In this document: in pieces, positions 1 through 10,377 of the stretch
Layout of the letters: each line of letters starts with the position of its first letter
Position numbering within the stretch: position 1 is the first letter of the stretch
From: Zychaea mexicana
Taxonomy: Eukaryota > Mucoromycota > Mucoromycetes > Mucorales > Lichtheimiaceae
Direction of reading: 5' to 3'
Assembly (NCBI RefSeq): GCF_025766255.1
Contig: NW_026516806.1
Location: 37,971-101,970, forward strand
Length of the DNA stretch: 64,000 bases
The notes under the pieces: generated by a model
The model's database searches: none
Seen by the model: the letters and a program-made list of their open reading frames with translations, nothing else
What the model was told of the DNA's origin: nothing
Made by a program: the position numbers and the translations under genes

Positions 1-68
1 TTTTAAAATGGGCTTGTGCATCATGTTTATTGACTGCAAATTTGGGTAGGCAAGAGGTTATTTTTTTT

Positions 69-912
69 TCAATTGGGCGCAAAGTGCATCCTCAAGAGAA
101 TTTCACCGTGGCTGGACAATCCAAGTTTGGCTGGCAACTTGACCCTATTATTATATAAGTGCCAGACGTGTCAATCAGCAACATGTATAGCCACACACAC
201 TAACAGTCATACAGGCTGACAATCTTTTCCTGTCCAACCCAGATGATGTTATTCAATACTTACCAGCCTTCAAATGGTTTGCCCATGTATACGTCCTTGA
301 GGTCAACCTTGGTATCCCCAATCTTGTCGCTCGACGAGACCAAATCCTTGTCAAGAACCTTCAAGTAGAGCTTCTTGTCATGCGAACCGGCGGGAACATT
401 GAAAGAGAAAGTTTCATTCCATACAGGGTTGTTGGTGTTGTTAATGGTGCTGGAACGCTGCTTGTAGTCTTCATCAAGCCACATTTCACTATACTCCACA
501 GAATAAAGCATGCGTCCATGCAGTGGATTTTTAGCCTTTTTGTTTGACTACAACGGGTATGATATCCCAAATTACGGGTGAAAAAGCGAACAGTAAGATA
601 TACTTACACATAGGGATCATTCTAGAACATAACAAAGCAGAAAGTGTACAATTCTTTTAGTATTTCTGTCATTCATTGTCACTCCAACCTTTGTTTACTG
701 CTGTGATATTATTGCTGCCAAGGTCTTACCTTTCCAACGGCATCCTGATCCTTTAAGTCCTTGCCTTCACCTACAAGAAGGAGATGCAGCGCACATGCAT
801 TAGTACGAGCGTTTTTCATTATAGCATTTGGTCATGAAGGAAAACGATTGTACTTACAAACGGTGACAGTAAGGACGCCGCCTGAAGAAGAAGATGAGTG
901 ACCGAAAACCAT
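69..912 (-). CDS. C2-domain protein, five exons
   Basis: Small single-C2-domain protein of about 136 residues, expected to bind Ca2+ and acidic phospholipids at membranes. Exons read as complement(69..144, 264..488, 608..621, 730..770, 858..912), and all phases close. The start MVFGHSSSSSGG leads into strand LTVTV, then EGKDLKDQDAVGKNDPYV (the usual first Ca2+-loop region of C2 domains), NTNNPVWNETFSF, KVLDKDLVSSSDKIGD (second acidic loop) and the end VKLPAKLGLSSHGEILL before TGA. Exon 3 is only 14 nt and is needed for NDPYV. All donors are GTAAG-like. Short stand-alone C2 proteins of this size are common in fungi and plants. The specific ligand cannot be told from sequence. Confidence 0.9.
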
Positions 913-1961
913 TATTGTTAACGCGGTAAAAAGTAGAAGTAGTAATAGCAGAGGAAGAAGAAAGGAGGTAAATTGGTTTCTCTCACACGCCAAAAAGCAA
1001 AGCTTTTATATAAAACGTGAGAGATGCAGCAGTTTACGCAGGCTTCTACGTCATTTTTATGCAAACAATACATACGTACATGCAGTAAGAAGAGAAGGGC
1101 GATGGTAAACCTCGGAGCGCTTATTGTCCTTCAGTATATCGATCTTTTCTTCCTGGTGTAAAAAGAACTGTGATAGCACTTCTTTAAACACACCATGATA
1201 TAAAAATAGACAACTCTTACAGTATATCATAGCATTTGTAGCGTATAAAATACTGTTACAATACAGTATATCTTTCATCATCTTGAGAGTCTTGTATGCA
1301 ATAGAAGCAATGTTACTGTCATACATTCAACAAAAAAGGAGAGAGCTACTTGATTCTAAAAAAAGAATCGAATTTTGCTTCAAGCTGTCGATATTTTCCT
1401 CTTCATGCACGAGTGACATTTTCCCACCTGATCTTTACAATCAGTCTGTCCCACCCTCCTTTTTCGTTCTTTTACATCCTGTATGTATTTTTACTAATGG
1501 TTGATGCTTTTCGATGCGGTCACCATAGCTTTGGCGCTATTCGTACCCTCAAAGCTCCATTTTATGTCATGTACCAGGATCTCCATCAAGAACAGGCACA
1601 TATATTAGTTAAATTAAATGTACTTTGGAAAATAGTATACAGTATACTATTTATATTAAACACTTTGTGGTGACCCTTGTCAACAACAGTGTCAAGGATA
1701 TTTATACAGTATATATGCGTATACAATAAAGTAGCCTCTTAACGTTTTTATTGGAAGGCTAACGACAATACGCTTATAGCATTCTTGTCGCTTTCTTGCG
1801 GTGCGATGATTGAGGACAAAAAAAATAATAATAGGAGGTGGTGTTGTAACTGAAAAAACCCTTCTAGAGAGGGAAAAAGTCAAGCCGGATTAAGATGTTT
1901 GGTGAGGAGAGGTGACGAAGTAAAAAAATATTAAGGGAAGTAAGAGAGAAGTGAAGGTGTA
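913..1961. other. Intergenic, no gene seen
   Basis: AT-rich spacer with open frames up to about 107 codons that show no family motif or splice-supported extension. The short motif ACAGTATA/TATACTGT recurs at about 1132, 1220, 1263, 1634 and 1706. No tRNA-like A/B boxes seen. Confidence 0.5.
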
Positions 1962-4797
1962 AGAAGTGAGGGAGGGGAGAGAAAAGCTGTCTATACACGC
2001 TATGATATGAGTGTAGTGAGGGATGTGGGGATGATGGTGATGATGGTGATGAAGCCACATTGTCCAGGTCTAGCGCTTCCTCGGATGCCGGTTCATTTGT
2101 GTCGTAGTTAGTGTCCGAGCGGCTTAAGCTGTCGATTTCACGTAGCACGCGAAGTAATGCCGGCCAGGTCGTTATCCATTTTCCGCGAGACAATCCTATA
2201 TCGGAACGCGGTAGTTGCTCATGATATGGTCGATAGTATGTAGCTCGTTGTTTGATTTGTTAGGGTAGTGCCGAAGGCCGTGTACAACCGCTGAGTAGTG
2301 GTGTGAGAGATGGGCAGCTGGCGTAGTGCTCCCTTTCCACGCGGGGTGCTCCGCGACGACGATCCTTAAGTGGATAGGATGGTAGCCAGTACATTCTCCA
2401 TCTGATGAGGCGACGACGGTCTGTAAGAAAAGCGGCTAGATAGAGTATGTGGTCAACTATGCTGGATGGCCGGAGGCATCGGATGGTTTTGAATGAGCTG
2501 CGCCGACGGGCAGGTTCTTCATCCCGCTTTTGGCAGAACGTTAATTCCATTGCGTCGTTCGGAGGGCTGTTCTTTTTCCTGTTCTTGAGCTTCTGATATT
2601 GTTGGTGCAGAGGATTGGTGGTAGCTATTCTCCTCCAATGGTCGTCGCCTTGCTTACTCGAAAGCAGCGAGAGTTCAATTATTCTAGCCATGCTGGATAC
2701 AGGCAGAGGGCGTAGACGGGTAACAAAATTTAACTAGAGGTTTCAGTTGCGGGCTTGCATAGATGGTAGATCGGGCAGCACCACCAGAGGTACGATCGTA
2801 GGAAATGAGGTGGTGGTGTTGCGATTGAATGTCATTTTGACGCAGCTGTTTTCTACTTGATATATCTTTTAGAGTTGAGTGGCTGATAGGGCGGTATTTG
2901 CAAGGTCATATTCAAAAATCGGGCGGATGAAAGCTCGATATGTTCGTAATACGGGCCAAAGACTCAAGGCATATCGATGAACACCGAGTCTTCGCAGGAG
3001 AGCCATCCCTCCGGTTGCTTCGGTGGTGCGTTGGCTGATAAGTTACTGAGCGTCAATACCCTGAAAGATAAATGGAATACCAAGATATTGGAATTTTTCG
3101 ACGGTGCGCAGTGGTTTGTTGTAGATACGCAATGTAGGATGTGGTTGGTTGACTGGTGGGGAGTAATCGATAATGGCGCATTTAACGGGGTGCCAAGAGT
3201 AGCCTAAGACTCTCGAATGTTGCTCGGCGACTTGTAGGAGATGTATCATATCCTGTGGGATCCTAGGAATACCACATCATTAGTATATAGTAATGGTGGA
3301 ACGAGGATTCGGTGGGTGTCTGGCCTAACTCTCTTCGGACGTCCATTCTTGCTACCGCTGTGGAGTTGTGTTTGAGCTGCCGCTTCAGATACACCCATAA
3401 GAGGTGGAGTGCGATGCTGAAGTGGGCGATGGTTTTTGATGTACTTAGAGATCCGGAGACGGCGAGGCAGCGTGTCCTTAAAGACAGCGTAAAGAAGTGG
3501 ACTCAGGATGGAGCCTTGCAGATCACCACGTGCCGGGTGGATGTAGCGGGATTGATGGTTATAGAGGATGACTGAGATACGGGCACGTCAAACATGTGGC
3601 GGACGAGATGAAAAAGAGCGCTCGGCAGATTTGCCCTGTATCTTTGACCATATTATGTCGCGTGATGTTGAGTAGAATGCTTGCTTGATATCACAAAAGC
3701 ATAGGACTGGTAGTTTCGTCATATTGGCGTTGATACTCGCGGATAAGCATGTTTAGTGCGATTCCTCGTCGAATACTCCACGTCTATGGCGGAAACCACC
3801 TTGGGCAGGAGTATCTGGTGCAGGCATTGCGCTTAGAAGTTTAGGTAGTAAGCACCGCTCGGGTACTCTGCAAAACACACTGGTTAGACTGATTGGTCTG
3901 TAGTTGCTAGGTGCGGCTGCTATGCCTTTCGTGAATGGGGACATATTGGGCTGTGCGTCAAAAAATAGAAACCCAGGACCAGTGCCAACAGAGCTAGAAC
4001 AGTTTACGCAAAACGACGGACAGAGCTTTGCAATTGGTTTGAGCATAGCTCCTGTGATATTTTCGTCGCCAGCAGCTTTGCGAAAGCAAGTTTGCGTGTG
4101 CGTCTGACTTTTACAGAAAATGCTTCGCATATAGTAGTATACTGTATCCATAGGCGTGCGCGTACTTCCCAGTTATCAGGTGAGTTGCGCCAGTGTCGAT
4201 ATGCGGCTTCGCGTTGCTCTGTTTTTGGTTGGAGACCAGCATGCCAAAAGCAGTTCCAATCTCTCCGTAGTGTTTTTGAGCGCGTGACGCTTGTATCAAG
4301 AGCGTCGAGTAGAGCGGGTGTAAATTCGCGGCTTATATAGCTACTCAACGGCGGTTGTGTTGGGAATCGTGGAGGTACTTTTGGTGAGACATCCGAGTAT
4401 CTCGTTTAGGCCCTTTGCATTGGTTTTGAACTGGGCAATATATAGGTCCCTAACCTCCGGTTTAACAAGACGCTGTAACTTCCAGTGATGGCGTGGTGCA
4501 TTTGGTGTAATGGGAGATTACTATGGTATACGTGGTGTGAACGCATGTGTGCATAGGTGGTGAGAGGAGTTGAGCGGGAATTGGTCAAGGATCTGCAGGT
4601 CGGGCGTTGAGATGGCGCTATTCATTGAAATAAACAAGTCAATGACACTGTTCCCTTGGTCCGTGCAGTATGTTGCTAATCCTCGTGCCTGGTCGCCATT
4701 TCATATATGTAGTTCAACATTTCTAAGACTCCGTGGCTCTAGGGCGTTGTTGCCGCGTTGGTTGTTGATTCTATCTAATAGATGTACATAGTCATGT
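1962..4797 (-). mobile_element. 5'-truncated, degenerate LINE (non-LTR retrotransposon)
   Basis: Remnant of a non-LTR retrotransposon pol gene read on the minus strand through several frameshifts and stops. Order from 4797 downward: the end of an AP-endonuclease-like domain (YCTDQGNSVIDLFIS, near 4620-4680); a linker (HHWKLQRLVKPEVRDLYIAQ, near 4450-4500); the reverse transcriptase start NYRPISLTSVFCRV (near 3870); LCDIKQAFYS (near 3700); GDLQGSILSPLLYAVF (near 3510); a catalytic box that reads YTND instead of YADD (near 3280); the thumb region VEKFQYLGIPF (near 3080); and a C-terminal Cys/His-containing tail with WRMYWLPSYPL and REHYASC (near 2320-2420). The 5' part with most of the endonuclease is missing, as is usual for LINE insertions. 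No target-site duplication was found by eye. The element is inactive. Confidence 0.85.
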
Positions 4798-5724
4798 TTG
4801 GTACCTCAAAGCAAGATGGTCGATCTAGTGCTGCTGTCAATGATTCTATGATATTATGTTTAAGCAGCAATCGAAAAACAATGCTTACACTTACTGTATA
4901 TGTTTGGCAGTCAAACTATATTAAACATTGCTTTAACAACTGTGAAAAAGGTCCAAGAATTTTCACTTGTCACTTGAATACATATTGTGGTGGACTGATA
5001 TAGGCCATCATAGTAAGTGATGATGTTGATTATGATGACTTTCTCTTGTTGCGACATCAGAATATGACTTAATGCTTTCTGCTTTTCTTTGGCAACATGT
5101 TCCTCATTTTTCTAATCTGATAGCATGTGCTTCATTGTTGTTGAAATATATATCCAAACTACCACATCATGCTTGAAATTGATACTAGAATCTTTAGCAG
5201 GGCTCTGGTACAAAAGCTTTGACTCGAACGAACTGATTATACGTCTGATAATCATTGAGTTGACTACAAGTGGAAGATATAGAGCGCATATTAGTTTGTG
5301 TGTATATATGTACGTAAGAATGGGATCAAATATCAGCAGTCCGCATGATATTTAGCTTTTTTTTTTTTACAAAAAAAACTTGAGAAGCATCAAAACCTGA
5401 GTATTGGTACATAAACGTGCAAAAATGACGTGTGATTTGTACACAAAGCCTATTACACTGTATGTAATCAATTCATCAGTATCCTCACTGCCTGATGTCA
5501 TTTCACCCAGCCGAGTGTTAGGATTCATTCCCGAAATAAGCCCATTACCAGGGGAATCGTGATATTATGCTTCTGGCTGATATCGTCAGTATTGACACAG
5601 TCAAGAAGAAAACAATGGTAGGTGACGTGATTCCTAAGCCATCACCTGAGCGCAAATCACTTAGCATAAAATGCACAAGGCAGACGCTCTATTCATCAAA
5701 ATATCTTGTTTTGTTAAAAAGCTA
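4798..5724. other. Intergenic, no gene seen
   Basis: Spacer between the LINE 5' truncation point and the weak gene at 5.7 kb. It contains only short open frames without motifs. Confidence 0.5.
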
Positions 5725-6212
5725 TTAATACAAAGTGTGGCCTCCGTAAAGTGTGCCTAGTGACACGTCTCGTATAGTGACCTTGTACTCAATTATAGTT
5801 AAAAGCGTGATTACTCCATCCCTTGTTGCTAATACATGAAATCTTGCTGCATGCGAGACTATCGATAAAATACTATCTTCTGTTTTCGGCTGCTGCTGCT
5901 GCAAATCTCTAGCAATAGCGCGTGCTGGACCGTAATCTGACATATGCAGACGGCCGGCGCACTGTATATGTTATGTAAGATGATAAAGATGGTTACAACG
6001 CCTTATTTTCTTATTATGCAATTCCTTGCAAAACATTTGTCATATACGGAGAAAAACCATGTGTGCACTCTGCCTTCTTTGGGATGAATGGTCACGACTC
6101 CAAAAACCCCGAAATGAATGATCAGCTGTCCTTCAAAACCCACCCTCTTTTCCCTTATTCTATATCCACACACACATTCAATACAAATCAATCCAATTTT
6201 AAAAAGATACAA
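5725..6212 (-). CDS. Doubtful two-exon protein, unknown function
   Basis: Two open stretches on the minus strand can be joined by a plausible intron (donor GTATATG near 6047, acceptor ATACAG near 5962). The junction reads HTWFFS/CAGRLHMSDYGPARAIARDL and runs to a stop at 5725. The second part looks protein-like; the first part is less convincing. If it starts at 6212 its 5' end is only 18 bp from the WW-domain gene on the other strand. No family was recognised. It could be chance open frame or a relic. Confidence 0.25.
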
Positions 6213-6229
6213 GAGTCGTACTAGCAGTA

Positions 6230-7364
6230 ATGCATTCGCACCGCCGATACAGTGATTATCATCGCGACAGCCAACAACACCGATCGTCGCGTTCTCGTTA
6301 TTATGATTCAGAACGTCGTTATCGCCATGGCACGACTGCCACTACTCAGGAACATCATCGCTCGAACGCATCATCAAGGTTTGAAGACAGCTGATAACTT
6401 GGGGCAGACGGGACACAACCTATTCCCTGCTGAATTACTACTGCGACGGTCAATTATGCTGACGAAAGAAAAAAAAATATACCTCGCAACTACTATCACT
6501 AGCGATTCTTCAGTCAAAAAGGAACACAGTATTATTGACAAAAAGCAAGACCAATACAAAACCTCCGCCTCAGCCCCAACACCAGCGGCACCCGCAGCAG
6601 CAACAACAACGGCAACAGTAACAGAAACCTCAAACCCAACACCCGAAGTGTCAAAATGGGAGCAACAGCAAAAGGAAACTGTCATTGCTTTAGAAGCAGA
6701 CGAAGAAGAGGAAAAGGCAGTGATGGAACCAGTGCTCATTTCGACGACAACAGCAGCAGAGAAAAATAATAGCCACAAGAAGAATGGGACACTGGTAACG
6801 ACGGTAACAACAGCAGCGATGAACAGCGCTTTTGCAGAAAAAAAGGGCCAAAGTTTGCCAAAACCGTGGGTTGCAATGACTTCTAGCAAAGGGGAAACGT
6901 ACTATTATAATAGTGAAACCGGGGACTCGACGTGGGACAGCCCGGTATTAGCGAAAAGCAAGAGCAGCAGGGACAGTGACATTGCGACCAACGCTGGGAA
7001 TATTAACAGCAGTAGTATTAAACGACGAAGAACAACACCGCCCTCATCATCAGCGGCAGCAACGACGGCTTCACCTGCAGCAGAAGAACGACAGCGACAT
7101 CGTTCAAAAGAACGTCGACCCGTAGCTCAAAACCTTGTACACCGCACCGATGTCCGTAAAACTCCACCGCCACCGCCACCGCCAGCAGTACCGTCTTACG
7201 ACCGCTACCATCGGGTGCGATACGAGGACCAGGTGTGGATGTCAAGGCGGGATGGTTTAGTGGACAGAGCAGCCTCTTCATCTTCTTCTTCTTATCGCAA
7301 CATTCGAGCACGCGACCCTTACTATAATGGACGAGATTATGGCCGTAGTAGAGGTTATCGATAA
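6230..7364 (+). CDS. Arg/Ser-rich WW-domain protein
   Basis: Probably a nuclear RNA-processing or transcription-linked adaptor; WW domains bind proline-rich or phospho-Ser/Pro peptides. The ATG at 6230 opens a basic Arg/Tyr/Ser-rich stretch (MHSHRRYSDYHRDSQQHRSS) that stops at 6392. The downstream open frame is in another phase. An intron 6379..6502 (AAG/GTTTGA to ATCACTAG) joins them exactly, giving about 336 residues, but its donor is weak. The WW domain follows the middle of the protein: LPKPWVAM, then GETYYYNSETG and STWDSP, with both signature tryptophans and the Tyr pair. The rest is low complexity (Ala/Thr/Ser, acidic run, basic IKRRRTTPP, seven-Pro run) ending in RGYR. This resembles splicing-associated WW proteins, but no specific orthologue is claimed. 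Confidence 0.75.
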
Positions 7365-8063
7365 AGAAAACAATGGGTTCCTTTATTTGCTCTAAAAAAT
7401 ATTCCACATTTTTCTGCATTATCACATCGCAATACGCACACGCGCATTGCACGCATTGTATCAGCGCATCAAAAAAAAGAACGCGAAACTCATCATCAGA
7501 CGCAACGCGCGCGGAACACGGATCGACATACGTTTTGTCTGGAGACTCGGCAGTTCTTTGTAGTGGGGGTGGGGTGGGAGTGGAGAATGGGCGCAAAGGG
7601 AGGAGTGGGGAGAGGGCACTATGTAGTGGACATAAAGAGAGAGCGAGATGCAAACAAGAAATAAAATAGGGGTCAAATATGGAAGAGGCGACAATCCCAG
7701 TTGCCTGTGGGCAAAAATGGCGCACATCATGACACTCACAAGCGAATAATTAGGAAACTTTTGCACATCTGCCCGACAGCTACTGTAAAACAAAATTCTA
7801 GTTTTGGCCATTGGATTTCGTCAGCCCAAACTGTATATCAACATAGACGCACAACGCCAGATAGAGGAGGCCAATAGCTCGCCACCAGCATTAGTAGCTG
7901 CTGTAGTGGCGAGGACTCGGCGCAGTTTGAGGGCAGATCCGAACAGCAATACAAAGGAGGTTCAACCCCATCTAATATCGCGGGTGTTTCTTTCGCTTGC
8001 CTACTACTGTTGTTGGATTCTTTTCGCTTGATTGCGTTCCATATAATACCTTACATTGCTAGT
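7365..8063. other. Intergenic
   Basis: 3' region of the WW gene and 5' region of the antiporter. Open frames here on both strands lack motifs; a G-rich stretch lies at about 7560-7640. Confidence 0.5.
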
Positions 8064-10201
8064 ATGGCTTCACCTCTTGACGTTACTCTCTTGCTTTTCG
8101 GTGCTTTTTCCCTGATATTCATTGCAACATCAAATATAATCCGGGAGAAGCTATACTTGAACGAAGCCAGTACGTCTATCGGTCCTTTATATGCTGTACA
8201 GCATTCTTGTTGCCACTCTCAAACTAACAAGAACGGAACCCGTCAATATAGTTTTTGCCGTAGTATTCGGTATGATTATTGGACCATACTGTCTCGATCT
8301 GGTCAATGTAGAGTTGTGGGGCTCCCAAGAGATCATTACGACCGAGTTTACTCGAGTAGTGATTGCGATACAAGTGATGGTGACAGGCGCTGCGTTGCCA
8401 GGACGATATATCTATGACCAGTTCCAGGCACTACTAGTCATGCTACTTCCCGTCATGTTATCCATGTGGTTTGTAAGCGGATCGCTTGTCTACCTGATGA
8501 TTCCGGGCCTCAGCTACGTAAGACTACAGAGTCACCCAACCAAAAAGAACCAAAAAAATGTCAAAGGGCATCACGCAGGATCAGCGAGGAACAGTGTGCA
8601 GAAAACTGACTTTGAATTTTGCTCTATGTATACAGATAGAATCCCTTATGATTGCATCATGCTTTACGCCCACAGATCCCGTATGTACAGAATAGTAGAA
8701 TCGATATCATGCAGCGTGCAGCTAGCACCCTTTTATTCTTATGCATCGCTAATACAGGAAGAATCCTATAATATAGGTTCTGTCAAGTTCAATAGTTCAG
8801 GGCAGATATGCAGAGAAATACGTGCGACGAGAAATTAGAGACTTGATCGCCGCTGAAAGGTATGAACCAAGTTGCTCTCATTCAAGGAAATGAAAATGGA
8901 AACCATCATCCTATACTTAAAAGTATACAAACTGTTTAAACAGTGGAGCAAACGATGGACTAGGTTATCCGTTCCTATTTATCGCGGTCTACTGGATGCA
9001 GATGCCTGTTGGCGAAGCATTCAAGACTTGGTTCATTAGCATAATGCTACAAGAAATCGCAGCGTCGATTGCGCTTGGATTACTTGTAGGCTATTTAGCA
9101 AGAATTTTGATCAAATGGTGCTATGAAAGGTATAAGGTGAAATGATTTCCCCGATCTGGCATTGTAGTCATACACACACTAAGCCGTATTGTCAAATTTG
9201 CTTTTTTTGCACAATATACAGGGATATGGTTGAGCTGGAGGCGCTACATGTGTATCCCCTGATGATTACAGTGAGTTTAGTACAGATACAATGTGGGAGT
9301 TGACATCTGTGACCCGGGTTAACCCCTTTTTTATTCAGTTTTTGCTTCTTGGTGCATTAGCGTGTATAAAAAGCGATGATTTGCTTGCATGCTTTATGGC
9401 TGGTTGCACCCTGTCGTGGGACGAGTGGTTTAAAGGTGAAACTGCTTCCAGAGGTTCTTTTCTACAGGTGCGTGTTTTTTGTATTAAGGTTGAGCTGGAC
9501 TATCTATCTTGGTTGGGCTAACGGAGATCACTTTGCATGATATTCGCTATCCACACAATAAGGTTTTAGACATTGTTTTAAACATCGGTGTGTTTGCATA
9601 TATTGGGGTCACAATGGTATGTAATGATAAATCATCGGTGATATATGCTTTTTTTTTTCGCTGGAGCAAACAGTTTACTGATACGACAGTGGAATAGCCA
9701 TTCCCGACCTTTGCAGAGATCTCTGTATGGCGCCTCGTAGTCCTTGCTATCCTTGTATTGTTGTTTCGACGAGTACCTATCGTACTAGGCGTATATAAGA
9801 TCAATCCAGTCATTAACAATTGGCGTGAGGCCGTGTTCACTGGATGGTTTGGTCCCATGGGTGTGGGAGCAATATTCTACTACGCTACTGCTGCCGCCAG
9901 TATTACCAGCAGCCAACCCGCTTTGGCTGCTGTCGTCTACTTTATTGTCTTATCCTCGGTGATTGTGCACGGGCTATCCATTCCGGTCATCGTCATCATC
10001 CAGTATCTGTGTCAGCAAACGACAGATAGCGAAAAAAGAAATATGCAGCACTCCGTCACCGATGCCAATGAAACCACAACAGCAATCAACATGCCACCTT
10101 TTGATTCGCGTTCTCACTCACGCAACAACAACGGCAACAACAAGAGCAAAACTAACTCTTCCAGTAATAACAGCAGCAACACCTGTGTCAACAAAGATTA
10201 G
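8064..10201 (+). CDS. Plasma-membrane Na+/H+ antiporter (NHA1-like, CPA family)
   Basis: Multi-exon cation/proton antiporter expected to export Na+ or K+ in exchange for H+. Recognisable segments in order: a first helix after MASPLDVTLLLFGAFSLIFI; GMIIGPYCLDLVN; EFTRVVIAIQVMVTGAALPG; LVMLLPVMLSMWFVSG; the conserved SLMIASCFTPTDPV (family ion-site motif near 8640-8675); SSSIVQGRYAEKYV; the SGANDGLGYPFLF box near 8942; a helix LQEIAASIALGLLVGYLARIL; SDDLLACFMAGCTLSWDEWF; VLDIVLNIGVFAYIGVTM; and FTGWFGPMGVGAIFYYA. The tail after about 9980 is short, Asn/Ser-rich and hydrophilic, much shorter than the long regulatory tail of yeast Nha1. The junction between exon 1 (ends NEA near 8168) and exon 2 could not be settled in phase; the other exons fit. 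Stop at 10201. Confidence 0.9.
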
Positions 10202-10377
10202 AGGCTAATTCCCTCAAAGATCGAAATTGAGCTTGTTAATTGTTTTTTCGCTTGTGATTTGCTTGTTTGTTCCAAAGAAAGGAAGGGGAAAAATGTACAT
10301 GTTGTTCTTTTGTTTATGATACAAAAAAGTTTGTAATAGTTCGTGTAGAATATAATAATAGTAATTATTTAGAAATT

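Noticed and set aside
1100..1720. Recurring TACAGTATA/TATACTGTA words as a possible MITE or operator
   Set aside because: The word also occurs scattered over the window in AT-rich spacers; no ordered structure seen.
3312..3575. Plus-strand open frames across 3-4.8 kb
   Set aside because: They are the antisense of the LINE reverse transcriptase pieces.
6374..7725. Minus-strand open frames opposite and downstream of the WW gene
   Set aside because: Antisense of Ser/Ala/Thr-rich coding sequence and its 3' flank; no own motifs.
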